64,000 bases of DNA, taken from positions 1 to 64,000 of the forward strand of contig CAYMCO010000011.1 of the NCBI GenBank assembly GCA_964388955.1, read 5' to 3'. This DNA is from CAYMCO01 sp964388955. Its GTDB lineage: Bacteria > Chloroflexota > Anaerolineae > Anaerolineales > E44-bin32. Shown here in pieces: positions 1 to 7,805 of this stretch. The notes under the pieces are model-generated. The model was not told where the DNA came from, searched no databases, and worked only from the letters and a program-made list of their open reading frames with translations. Positions within the stretch are counted from its first letter, which is position 1. Each line of letters starts with the position of its first letter. The position numbers and the translations under genes are program-made.

Positions 1-200
1 GTCCGGTTCGGAGGGGGGAGGGGTCGGGCATACAACCGACCCTTCCTACCCTATCGAGCCCTCGGCCGGGCAAGATCGCGCCAAGAGAACCGGGCTTCCA
101 CGCGGCGAGCGCATTTGTAGAGACACCCCTTTTGGGACAGCCCTCTCCCGTCCTCCCGAGGCGCGGCCGGCGGCAAAGAGAAACTCCTGATCGCTTCGCT
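1..200. other. Non-coding left edge with G-tract and small hairpin
   Basis: No convincing gene is seen here. A G-rich run near positions 9-24 is followed by an inverted repeat (arms about 21-27 and 36-42, GGGTCGG/CCGACCC). It lies downstream of the minus-strand lipoprotein gene and could act as its terminator, although no clear U-tract follows. The G-run resembles the ends of the C/G-tract repeats near 34.1 and 39.4 kb, so this may be the edge of another copy. Confidence 0.3.
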
Positions 201-938
201 TCAGGGGATGCACTCCGGCGGTGGTGTGCCGGAGAATGTTGGGGTGATCACATTCCCGGTCTCCACAAACGTGGATCCGTTCCATGTGTCTGTGATCACC
301 TGCATATTGCACGGGCAGCAGTTCGGTTCTCCGTACAGGTACACGGATTGCTGGACTCGGATGCTGTCGCCTTCCTTGCTCCACACCCCGTGGCTTGCCT
401 CATGCAGATAAACCTGGTCGAGCCCGGTCCCATTCCACGCATAAGCATGCAATTCCAGCGGTGCGCCTGAGCCTGAGTAGCGAATTGGCAGCAAGAGAAG
501 GAAGCCGGAGTCGCCGAAGGGGTAGAGGCCGGCCTCCGCCTCGATCTGGCGCATCATGGGATCACCTCCATCGAAATGCCACACGTCAGACCAGTTGGAG
601 CCGTCCCACACGTCCAACCAGGCCGTCTTCCCCGCCGCGCCGGCGTCGGTGACCCGAAAGCGTTGATAGGTTCCATCGCATGTCATGCTCACTCCGTCGG
701 GCGGCGCGGTGGGCGTCGGAGGTGGCGCGGTGGGGCTGGGGGTCGCCGAGGCGGTGGGCGGGAGGGTGGCCTGGCTGGTGGGGCTGGCAAGGGATGCGAG
801 TGTGGCAGCGGCGAAGGTGCTGATCTGGTCCGGCGAGGGGGTCCGTGCTGGCAGAAGGTCCGACAGGCTGCACGCCAGGCTGGTGCCGAGGAGGGCCAAG
901 GTCAGGATCAGGGGTGCAATGAGTTTCTGATGTCGCAA
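201..938 (-). CDS. Secreted lipoprotein with T/P-rich linker, unknown function
   Basis: About 245 residues from a TTG start at 938, chosen because GGAGG lies about 7 bases upstream and because the longer reading would overlap the mutase gene. The N-terminus is a lipoprotein signal: a hydrophobic run ending in LACS, so the Cys would be lipidated. A short Ala/Ser-rich helix and a linker rich in TPSPT/PPTPT follow, then a globular beta-rich domain of about 160 residues (WDVWDG, WNGT and CCPC motifs). The domain is not recognised. The same N-terminal layout (ACSL plus Ala-rich segment plus T/P linker) recurs in the lipoproteins at 25.5, 40.7 and 58.4 kb. It is last in the propionate operon but shows no metabolic link. 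It probably acts on the outer face of the membrane. Confidence 0.75.
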   Translation of the reverse strand: MRHQKLIAPLILTLALLGTSLACSLSDLLPARTPSPDQISTFAAATLASLASPTSQATLPPTASATPSPTAPPPTPTAPPDGVSMTCDGTYQRFRVTDAGAAGKTAWLDVWDGSNWSDVWHFDGGDPMMRQIEAEAGLYPFGDSGFLLLLPIRYSGSGAPLELHAYAWNGTGLDQVYLHEASHGVWSKEGDSIRVQQSVYLYGEPNCCPCNMQVITDTWNGSTFVETGNVITPTFSGTPPPECIP

Positions 939-991
939 GTGGGTGCCTCCGTTGGGGATCGCGGGGTGGCTCGGAAGGAGAAGCCGATAGG

Positions 992-2671
992 TCAGATCCA
1001 GGTGGGCTCTTCGTAGATGCCGAAGACATCCTTCATTACGGCCGTAATCTCCCCCAACGTCGCATACGCTCGCGCGGCGTCGAGTAGGTAGGGCATGGTG
1101 TTCTCCGTCCCTTGGCAAGCGATGCGTAGACGGTCCAGTGCTTGGCCCACGGCGCCACTGTCCCTCTCCGCGCGCAAGCGCTCGAGGCGGCTTGCCTGCC
1201 GCTCGTAGCCCTGCGGATCGAACTCCAGCAGAGGGATGTCATACCCCGCCTCGTCAGCAAATGCGTTCACGCCCACGATGTAGCGGTCGTCTCTATCGAT
1301 CTCCCGTTGGTAGCGAAACGCCGAGTCAGCGATCTCGCGCTGGAAATAGCCGGCAGAGATGGCGGGAAGCACACCACCCGCTTCCTCGATGCGCCGGAAG
1401 TATTCCCGCGCCTGCGTTTCCATGCGGTTGGTGAAATCCTCGACATAATAGGAACCGGCCAGGGGATCCACGGTATTCGCCACTCCGGTTTCATGGGCGA
1501 TGATGTGTTGGGTATGCAGCGCGATCGTAGCTGCATGCTCGGACGGCAGCGCCAGCGCCTCATCCATCGAGTTGGTGTGCAGCGACTGCGTCCCGCCCAG
1601 CACGGCTGCCAAGGCTTGCAGCGCCACACGCACGATATTGTTCTCCGGCTGCTGGGCGGTCAAGCTGACGCCAGCCGTCTGGGCGTGGAATCGCAGAAGC
1701 CACGAGCGCGGATTCTGGGCTAGGAAGGTCTCCCGCATCTCGCGCGCCCAGATCCGTCGCGCGGCTCTGTACTTGGCGATTTCCTCAAAGAAGTCGTTAT
1801 GGGCGTTGAAAAAGAACGAAAGACGTGGGGCGAAACTGTCCACATCCAGGCCGCGATCCACACCCCAGCGCACATACTCCAGGCCATCCGCAAGGGTGAA
1901 GGCCAGCTCCTGAGCGGCTGTGGACCCGGCCTCCCGGATGTGATAACCCGAGATAGAGATGGGGTTCCATAGGGGCAGTTCCTGGGCGCCGTATTCAATG
2001 GTATCCACCACCAGGCGCATCGATGGCTCGGGAGGGAAGATGTACTCCTTCTGGGCGATATATTCCTTCAGAATATCGTTCTGGATCGTCCCCCGCAGTT
2101 GATCGGCTCGAACGCCCTGCTTTTCGGCCGCCGCGATGTACATGGCCCATATCGCCGCCGCGGGGGAATTGATCGTCATGCTGGTGGAGACCTTGTCAAG
2201 GGGGATCCCCGCAAAGAGCGTCTCCATGTCCCTGAGTGACGACACCGCCACGCCGCATTTCCCGAATTCCCCCAGCGCCTCGGGTGCATCGGTGTCATAG
2301 CCCATCAACGTGGGCAGGTCGAAGGCCACCGAAAGGCCCGTTTGACCCTGATCCAGGAGATAGCGGAAGCGCAGATTGGTCTCCTCCGCCGTGCCGAACC
2401 CAGCAAACATGCGCATCGTCCATAGGCGACCGCGATACATGGTCGCGTGGATGCCACGTGTGAAAGGGTATTGACCCGGGAACCCCAAATCGCGCAGGTA
2501 GTCGAAATGCTGGAGATGCAAGGGGGTGTACAGCCGCTGGACGGGCTCGGAAGAGGTGGTGATGAAACGCTCGCGGCGCTCAGGCTGTCGATCCAGACTG
2601 TGGGCCAAGGCGCTCCGCTCCCAATCGGAGAGCGCCCGTGCCATGGCCTCATGCGATTCGCGCTCGGGCAT
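992..2671 (-). CDS. icmA: Acyl-CoA mutase large subunit, isobutyryl-CoA mutase-like
   Basis: A 559-residue TIM-barrel catalytic subunit of the B12-dependent acyl-CoA mutase family, without the C-terminal cobalamin-binding domain, as in split enzymes. GGAGA precedes the ATG. Two substrate-pocket positions separate the family members. Where methylmalonyl-CoA mutase has Tyr (RQYAG), this protein has Phe (RMFAG). Where the mutase has Arg before TYI(Y/F)PPEP, it has Gln (IAQKEY). Phe/Gln is the pair described for isobutyryl-CoA mutase IcmA, while the paralogue at 3.2 kb keeps Tyr/Arg. Predicted reaction: isobutyryl-CoA to n-butyryl-CoA, feeding valine carbon into beta-oxidation. The small cobalamin subunit it needs is not in the window. 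The specificity call rests on remembered family residues. Confidence 0.8.
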   Translation of the reverse strand: MPERESHEAMARALSDWERSALAHSLDRQPERRERFITTSSEPVQRLYTPLHLQHFDYLRDLGFPGQYPFTRGIHATMYRGRLWTMRMFAGFGTAEETNLRFRYLLDQGQTGLSVAFDLPTLMGYDTDAPEALGEFGKCGVAVSSLRDMETLFAGIPLDKVSTSMTINSPAAAIWAMYIAAAEKQGVRADQLRGTIQNDILKEYIAQKEYIFPPEPSMRLVVDTIEYGAQELPLWNPISISGYHIREAGSTAAQELAFTLADGLEYVRWGVDRGLDVDSFAPRLSFFFNAHNDFFEEIAKYRAARRIWAREMRETFLAQNPRSWLLRFHAQTAGVSLTAQQPENNIVRVALQALAAVLGGTQSLHTNSMDEALALPSEHAATIALHTQHIIAHETGVANTVDPLAGSYYVEDFTNRMETQAREYFRRIEEAGGVLPAISAGYFQREIADSAFRYQREIDRDDRYIVGVNAFADEAGYDIPLLEFDPQGYERQASRLERLRAERDSGAVGQALDRLRIACQGTENTMPYLLDAARAYATLGEITAVMKDVFGIYEEPTWI

Positions 2672-2745
2672 CCCATTCTCCGGGTGGCCTCAGATCGATG
2701 GCATTATAGCACGGCCATCCCGTTGCCCCCCCGATAAGAGGGCGC

Positions 2746-3168
2746 TCAGGGGGACTGCTCAGGGGCCAACTGGTAAAGCTCCACGAGTACGCCCCCAGCT
2801 CCCCGCGGATGGATGAACGCATACTGCGTCCCGTCTCGGCCGGTGAGCGGAGTCTCATGGATGAGCTCAACCCCCCGCGCCCGGAGCGCTGCCAGCGCCC
2901 CTTGGAGGTCGTCGACCTCGAGGCACAGGTGGTGCATGCCGGGCCCTCGCTTGCGCAAGAAGCGGGACAACCCGCTCTCCCCACCGACGGGCTGCACCAG
3001 CTCAATCTCGGAATCTCCCAGCGGCAGGAACGCCACGCGGGAGTGCTCTTCGGGCAGATCGTCGATGTGGCTGACCTGCAAGCCCAAAGCCTCCCGCCAG
3101 AAGGACAGGGCTTGTTGGATATCCTCCACCACGACGGCGATGTGATTTATGCCAGTGATGGTTGGCAT
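2746..3168 (-). CDS. mce: Methylmalonyl-CoA epimerase (VOC family)
   Basis: About 140 residues with two vicinal-oxygen-chelate half-domains. Metal ligands are visible in order: His in INHIAVVVED near the N-terminus, Glu in EIELVQP, His in MHHLCLEVDD and Glu in VLVELYQL. It interconverts (R)- and (S)-methylmalonyl-CoA, linking propionyl-CoA carboxylase to the mutase. The ATG at 3168 is preferred because GGAGGG lies about 10 bases upstream; the ATG at 3177 would be only 2 bases from it. The gene sits between the two mutase large subunits, which supports the assignment. Confidence 0.92.
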   Translation of the reverse strand: MPTITGINHIAVVVEDIQQALSFWREALGLQVSHIDDLPEEHSRVAFLPLGDSEIELVQPVGGESGLSRFLRKRGPGMHHLCLEVDDLQGALAALRARGVELIHETPLTGRDGTQYAFIHPRGAGGVLVELYQLAPEQSP

Positions 3169-3240
3169 GGGACGCATTCCCTCCGGATTGCTGACAAGCG
3201 AAGTGACGCCTGAAAACGCGACGGTCGAATGCGAGGGAGC

Positions 3241-4899
3241 CTACAACGCCGGCGGGAGATACTCGCCCCAGACTCCTCGCAGCACACCGCAAATCTCGCC
3301 CAAAGTCATTTTGGCCTCCACGCACTCGATGAATAGCGGCATCAAGTTCTCCTCTCCCTCAGCGGCATTCGCCAACTGTCCTTCGAGCGTTTGGATGCGG
3401 CGCGCATCCCTGCGTGACCTTGACTCCTCCAGGCGTTCGATCTGAAGGGCCTCAATTGCCGGGTTCACCCGCAGACGCTCGATCGCGGTGGCGCGATCCT
3501 CCTGATAGAGGTTGACCCCGACGATTTGTTTCTCGCCGCGCTCAATGGCCCTTTGGATGCGGTAGGCCGAATCCTGGATCTCTGCCTGGACGAAGCCGGC
3601 CTCTATAGCCGATAGGGCGCCGCCCATATCGTGGATCTTGGCCAGATATTCGTCAACCCCCTTCTCCACCTCGTCTGTCAGGTGCTCGATGAGGTAGGAG
3701 CCCCCCAGGGGATCGACGGTGTTGGCGACGCCGCTCTCATGGGCGATGATCTGCTGGGTTCGCAAGGCGATTCGGACTGCCCTCTCGGTTGGGAGAGCCA
3801 GCGCCTCGTCCATGCTGTTGGTATGCAGAGACTGGGTGCCTCCCAGGACGGCCGCCAATGCCTGGAACGCGACGCGCACTACATTGTTCTCCGGCTGCTG
3901 GGCGGTCAAAGTCGAACCCGCGGTTTGGGTATGAAAGCGCAGACGCATCGACATGGGAGACTTGGCCCCGAACCGGTCGCGCATCAGCCGTGCCCAGATA
4001 CGCCGGGCGGCCCGGAATTTGGCGATTTCCTCCAGGAAATCGCTATCCGCGCTGAAGAAGAAGGCGAGCCGTGGGGCGAATCGGTCGATGTCGAGCCCTG
4101 CGCGTTGCGCCGCCTGAACATAAGCGATCGCGTTCGCGAGGGTGAACGCCAGTTCTTGGACGGCGGTGGCGCCGGCCTCACGGATATGGTAGCCAGAGAT
4201 GGAAATTGTGTTCCAGCGTGGGACATAATCAGTGCAGTAGCGGAAAATGTCGGTGACCAGGCGCAGGGAGGGCTCAGGAGGGAAGATATAGGTGCCGCGT
4301 GCGACGAACTCTTTGAGGATGTCGTTTTGAATGGTGCCGCGCAGTTGGCTCGCGTCAACGCCTTGCCGCTTGGCCACCGCGATATACATCGCCAGAAGGA
4401 TGGCCGCGGGCGCGTTGATGGTCATGCTGGTAGAGACCCGATCCAGCGGAATATCCCTGAACAGACGTTCCATATCCGCCAGGGTGGAAATCGAAACCCC
4501 GACTTTGCCCACTTCGCCCTCCGCCAGAGGGTGATCTGCGTCATACCCAATCTGGGTTGGCAGATCGAACGCGACCGAGAGCCCCGTCTGGCCCTGATCC
4601 AGGAGAAAGCGAAAACGGCGATTGGTCTCCTCGGCTCCCGCGTAGCCGGCGTATTGGCGCATGGTCCACAGCCGGCCGCGGTACATGGTCGGGTATACGC
4701 CGCGCGTATACGGATAGGCGCCGGGAAAGCCGATCTGCGTCGCATAATCTCCGTCGAGGTCGGAGGGGAGATAGAGCCGCTCCAAGGGGATGCCGGACAA
4801 TGTTTCGAAATCCGATTTTCGCTCCGGAGGACGCTCCCGGCTTCCCTTCAGGGTATTGTCCCGCCAGGAATCCCTATCCGCTTCCAATTCTTCCTGCAT
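3241..4899 (-). CDS. mutB: Methylmalonyl-CoA mutase large (catalytic) subunit
   Basis: About 552 residues, the TIM-barrel half of methylmalonyl-CoA mutase. It retains the Tyr (RQYAGY) and Arg (VARGTY) that contact the methylmalonyl carboxylate, unlike the neighbouring paralogue, so succinyl-CoA/methylmalonyl-CoA is the likely pair. It lacks the B12-binding domain, so a separate small subunit (not in this window) must complete it. The ATG at 4899 is chosen because it follows the CYTH stop by two bases (TAG-CG-ATG), suggesting translational coupling; an upstream in-frame ATG at 4935 is possible. It completes the propionyl-CoA to succinyl-CoA route with the PCC subunits upstream. Confidence 0.92.
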   Translation of the reverse strand: MQEELEADRDSWRDNTLKGSRERPPERKSDFETLSGIPLERLYLPSDLDGDYATQIGFPGAYPYTRGVYPTMYRGRLWTMRQYAGYAGAEETNRRFRFLLDQGQTGLSVAFDLPTQIGYDADHPLAEGEVGKVGVSISTLADMERLFRDIPLDRVSTSMTINAPAAILLAMYIAVAKRQGVDASQLRGTIQNDILKEFVARGTYIFPPEPSLRLVTDIFRYCTDYVPRWNTISISGYHIREAGATAVQELAFTLANAIAYVQAAQRAGLDIDRFAPRLAFFFSADSDFLEEIAKFRAARRIWARLMRDRFGAKSPMSMRLRFHTQTAGSTLTAQQPENNVVRVAFQALAAVLGGTQSLHTNSMDEALALPTERAVRIALRTQQIIAHESGVANTVDPLGGSYLIEHLTDEVEKGVDEYLAKIHDMGGALSAIEAGFVQAEIQDSAYRIQRAIERGEKQIVGVNLYQEDRATAIERLRVNPAIEALQIERLEESRSRRDARRIQTLEGQLANAAEGEENLMPLFIECVEAKMTLGEICGVLRGVWGEYLPPAL

Positions 4900-4901
4900 C
4901 G

Positions 4902-5531
4902 CTATGCCACATTTCCCGCCGTAAATGATGAGCATATCGCTTCGAGATCCTCGGGGGCGATCCGAGGGACCGCAGCGAAATTGCTGAAAGTCGCATCCCG
5001 GAACCCCAGATCAAGGTCTCGGGCCACGGCCTCGAACAGCATCAGGTAGTTTGCGCGCAAACGCCTTCCCCACTCCAGCTCCAACCGCTCGCAGGTGTGT
5101 CGCACCTGCTCGAGATCTGGCGCCTCCACTTCTACGAAATTCCCAAAGGGCAGTTCATCCAGCATGACCTCCCCCCCGTGAAGAACGTGCACCTGGCGAT
5201 ACTTCTCGTAGATGAAGACCACCTCGAACCCAAGCGCCTCGAGCAGAGCTCGCGCCTCCTCGGGCTCCTGAGTGCGCACTTCGATCTCTCGCCGCTCTTC
5301 AAAACTCTCGACCTGCTTCTTGTAGGTCAGAACGGTCTCTAGATCGTGTCGCAGCCGGAGGATCTCCTTGTTGGCTCTCAGCCGGCCGTCGTGGGTGTCG
5401 AAGCGCAGATTGCGTTCAAAGGTGCGCTTTCGGGTGGACTTTCCACCCAGTTGAACCAACAGCCTGCGAAGGGCCTCCAGGTTGGGCAGTGGGAACTTAG
5501 CCTCGATTTCTTCGGTCCGGGTGGCAGCCAT
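4902..5531 (-). CDS. CYTH-domain protein (class IV adenylate cyclase / triphosphatase family)
   Basis: A 209-residue protein with the CYTH signature EIEAKF (ExExK) close to the N-terminus, followed by charged strands of the tunnel fold (RLRHD, TYKKQ, REIEVR, EKYRQVH, LDELPFG, VEVEAP). Family members hydrolyse triphosphates such as thiamine triphosphate or tripolyphosphate, or make cAMP; sequence alone does not choose. The start ATG at 5531 is one base after the biotin-carrier stop, with GGAG within the preceding gene's end. Why a CYTH enzyme sits inside a propionyl-CoA operon is not evident. Confidence 0.85.
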   Translation of the reverse strand: MAATRTEEIEAKFPLPNLEALRRLLVQLGGKSTRKRTFERNLRFDTHDGRLRANKEILRLRHDLETVLTYKKQVESFEERREIEVRTQEPEEARALLEALGFEVVFIYEKYRQVHVLHGGEVMLDELPFGNFVEVEAPDLEQVRHTCERLELEWGRRLRANYLMLFEAVARDLDLGFRDATFSNFAAVPRIAPEDLEAICSSFTAGNVA

Positions 5532-5532
5532 C

Positions 5533-6030
5533 CTACTCCAATGTCAGCAGGACTTGTTTCTGATCAACGGAATCCCCTACCTGGACATGGATGCGGCCCA
5601 CTCTGCCTGCGCGTGGCGCTCGCAGTTCGTTTTGCATCTTCATTGACTCCAGGATGGCAAGATTACGACCCTGTTCGACTTCTTGGCCCTCCATCACTGG
5701 AAGTGCGACGATCAATCCTGGCATGGGTGCCTTCAATTGAAAATCCGCCCCCTCGACCGCGCGCATGCCGGATGCTTGGCGCAGCAACCGCTGCCGTTCA
5801 TCCTCTACCCGGACATGGTAGAGCCGGCCGCGCAGCAGCACTTCGTATCCGTCGTCAACTTGGTTCAGATATGCCTGGTAGGATCGGCCGTCGAGTATCA
5901 GCGAATAGACGGGTTGATCGGCGACGGGCTGGAAGTCCAACTGCAAGGGCTCTTCGTTCAAGTGGATCTTCCCGCCGACGTTGATCTCGACCTGGAATTC
6001 TTGGCCTTCAACGGTGGCGACGTATTTCAT
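5533..6030 (-). CDS. Biotin carboxyl carrier protein of acyl-CoA carboxylase
   Basis: 165 residues. The C-terminal 70 residues form a biotinyl domain with the biotinylation motif ESMKM (Lys as acceptor), preceded by PMPGLIV. The N-terminal part is beta-rich, like the carrier/linker part of propionyl-CoA carboxylase alpha chains, here encoded as a separate subunit. GGAGG lies 4 bases before the ATG. It swings carboxybiotin between the biotin carboxylase (next upstream) and the carboxyltransferase. BirA at 30.1 kb is the likely modifying ligase. Confidence 0.92.
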   Translation of the reverse strand: MKYVATVEGQEFQVEINVGGKIHLNEEPLQLDFQPVADQPVYSLILDGRSYQAYLNQVDDGYEVLLRGRLYHVRVEDERQRLLRQASGMRAVEGADFQLKAPMPGLIVALPVMEGQEVEQGRNLAILESMKMQNELRAPRAGRVGRIHVQVGDSVDQKQVLLTLE

Positions 6031-6079
6031 TCGTCCTCCAGCCTCAGAGCGGGGATGGGGTCTGCGAGACCATCAAACC

Positions 6080-7594
6080 TCAATGCTGCATGCGCTCCCA
6101 TCGGCCGAACCATTTCCAGTTGCTGACGTCTCTTTCTGGGCGCCGCACGATCTGAGAGGCCTCTTGGCTGTGCCGGTGCGCCACGAGCGTCGCCATGATG
6201 GCGGCGATATGGGGCAGGGTCTCCTTGCCTACCTCCATCTCATCCATGGAGAATCGTTCCTCCACGAAGCGGGTGTCAAATTGCCCGGCGATGTAGCGAT
6301 GAGAGTCCATGATGTTCTGGTGGAAGGGGATGTTGGTGCTCACCCCCAAGACTCGGTACTCCTCCAGCGCTCGGCGCATGCGAAGTATGGCTTCGCCGCG
6401 CGTCTCGCCCCAGCAGATCAACTTGGATATGAGCGCGTCGTAGTATGGGGAGATCTCGAAACCCGCATACACTCCTGTGTCGACCCGAATGCCCGGTCCT
6501 GTCGGCAGAATGATCTGGGCGATCTTGCCGGTGGACGGGATGAAGTCGTTGTACGGATCCTCGGCATTTATTCGGCACTCGATTGCCGAGCCGTTGAGTC
6601 GAATATCCTCTTGCGTGTAGCGCAGCTTCCTGCCGCGCGCGATGCGGATTTGTTCTTTGACAATGTCAACACCCGTGACCATTTCGGTCACCGGGTGCTC
6701 CACCTGCAGGCGGGTGTTCATCTCGAGGAAATAGAAGTTGCGGTCCTCATCCAACAGAAATTCGATCGTGCCGGCGTTCAAGTAGTCCACCGCCTGTGCG
6801 ACTTTGCAGGCGACCCTCCCCATCCGCTCGCGCAAGGCGGGATCAAGAATGGGGGAGGGAGATTCTTCCAGTAGCTTCTGGTGCCGGCGCTGCAGGGAGC
6901 ACTCGCGTTCGCCCAGGTGGATTACGTTGCCATGGGTGTCAGCCAGAATCTGGAATTCGATGTGTCGGGCTTTGGGGATCAGTTTCTCCAGGTAGACATT
7001 TCCGTCCCCGAAAGATGCCTCGGCCTCCCGCCTCGCAGCCTGTAGCAGCCGGGGCATATCCTGCATGCTGCGCACCTCGCGCATCCCTTTGCCGCCGCCG
7101 CCGGCGGTTGCCTTGATCAGCAGCGGCAGGCCGATCTTGGGGGCGATGGCGATCAAATCCTCATCCCTTAGATTTCCCTCCCCCTCCGTGCCTGGGACGA
7201 CGGGAATGCCGGCAGCGGTGACGGTGGCCCGGGCAACCGCCTTATCGCCCATGGCGGCGATGGCGCTGGCGCGCGGCCCGATGAACTTAATGCCGGCTTC
7301 TTCGACAGCCAACGCAAAATCGTCTCGTTCGGCGAGGAATCCATATCCGGGATGGATGGCGTCGGCGGCGACGCGCTCGGCAATCTCGATGATCTGATCG
7401 CCGCGCAAGTAGGAGTCGCGCGCGGCGGGCGGGCCGAGCAAATAGGCCTCGGTGGCAAAGCGCACGTGCAGCGAGGCCCGATCAGCCTCGGAATACACCG
7501 CTACGGTGTCCAGGCCGAGCTCGTGGCAGGCCCGAATAACACGTAAGGCGATCTCCCCTCGGTTGGCGATCAGGACCTTGCTGAAGGTAGGCAA
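6080..7594 (-). CDS. accC: Biotin carboxylase subunit (propionyl-/acetyl-CoA carboxylase)
   Basis: About 504 residues of the ATP-grasp biotin carboxylase family: KVLIANRGEIA at the start, ATP-binding glycine loop KATAGGGGKGM, EKL, HIEFQILAD, RECSLQRRHQK, EMNTRLQVEHPVTE and the C-terminal domain with VDTGVYAG. It carboxylates carrier-bound biotin using bicarbonate and ATP. The TTG at 7594 is chosen because AAGGGAG sits about 6 bases upstream and the protein then begins almost directly at the conserved core; a longer reading to 7630 adds 12 unconserved residues. About 50 bases separate it from the carrier gene. Confidence 0.93.
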   Translation of the reverse strand: MPTFSKVLIANRGEIALRVIRACHELGLDTVAVYSEADRASLHVRFATEAYLLGPPAARDSYLRGDQIIEIAERVAADAIHPGYGFLAERDDFALAVEEAGIKFIGPRASAIAAMGDKAVARATVTAAGIPVVPGTEGEGNLRDEDLIAIAPKIGLPLLIKATAGGGGKGMREVRSMQDMPRLLQAARREAEASFGDGNVYLEKLIPKARHIEFQILADTHGNVIHLGERECSLQRRHQKLLEESPSPILDPALRERMGRVACKVAQAVDYLNAGTIEFLLDEDRNFYFLEMNTRLQVEHPVTEMVTGVDIVKEQIRIARGRKLRYTQEDIRLNGSAIECRINAEDPYNDFIPSTGKIAQIILPTGPGIRVDTGVYAGFEISPYYDALISKLICWGETRGEAILRMRRALEEYRVLGVSTNIPFHQNIMDSHRYIAGQFDTRFVEERFSMDEMEVGKETLPHIAAIMATLVAHRHSQEASQIVRRPERDVSNWKWFGRWERMQH

Positions 7595-7607
7595 AGAAGA
7601 CTCCCTT

Positions 7608-7790
7608 TCACTCTGCCTCGCGCCGCCCACATTTGCGGGCGCGCCGGATCAACAATCGTAACACGGAACCCCGCGAGAACGGTATCTGGGGCCGCCCGAT
7701 GGTTTCGGGGTTGGGGCTCGGGTTGATCTTCGGCTCATCAGAGTATGGATCCTGGGCCGGGACGTGGGAAATCCGAGCGCCGGTGATCAT
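7608..7790 (-). CDS. Possible small protein between carboxyltransferase and biotin carboxylase
   Basis: A 60-residue reading frame that fills the gap exactly: it starts about 15 bases after the carboxyltransferase stop, behind a GGTGG-like site, and its TGA is about 13 bases before the TTG of the biotin carboxylase. Third codon positions are roughly three-quarters G/C, as in the true genes around it. The C-terminus is basic (LIRRARKCGRR) and the N-terminal half is Pro-rich. Small epsilon-type subunits occur in some acyl-CoA carboxylases, but no epsilon motif is recognised here. Position and codon bias are the only evidence. Confidence 0.4.
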   Translation of the reverse strand: MITGARISHVPAQDPYSDEPKINPSPNPETIGRPQIPFSRGSVLRLLIRRARKCGRREAE

Positions 7791-7805
7791 CCACCGCGCC
7801 CCAAC

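Noticed and set aside
54..384. Short frames near the left edge on both strands
   Set aside because: They overlap the lipoprotein gene or the GC-rich hairpin region and show no conserved features.
3631..5049. 472-residue open frame on the plus strand
   Set aside because: It lies entirely antisense to the methylmalonyl-CoA mutase and CYTH genes, which have clear family motifs; long antisense frames are expected at this GC content.
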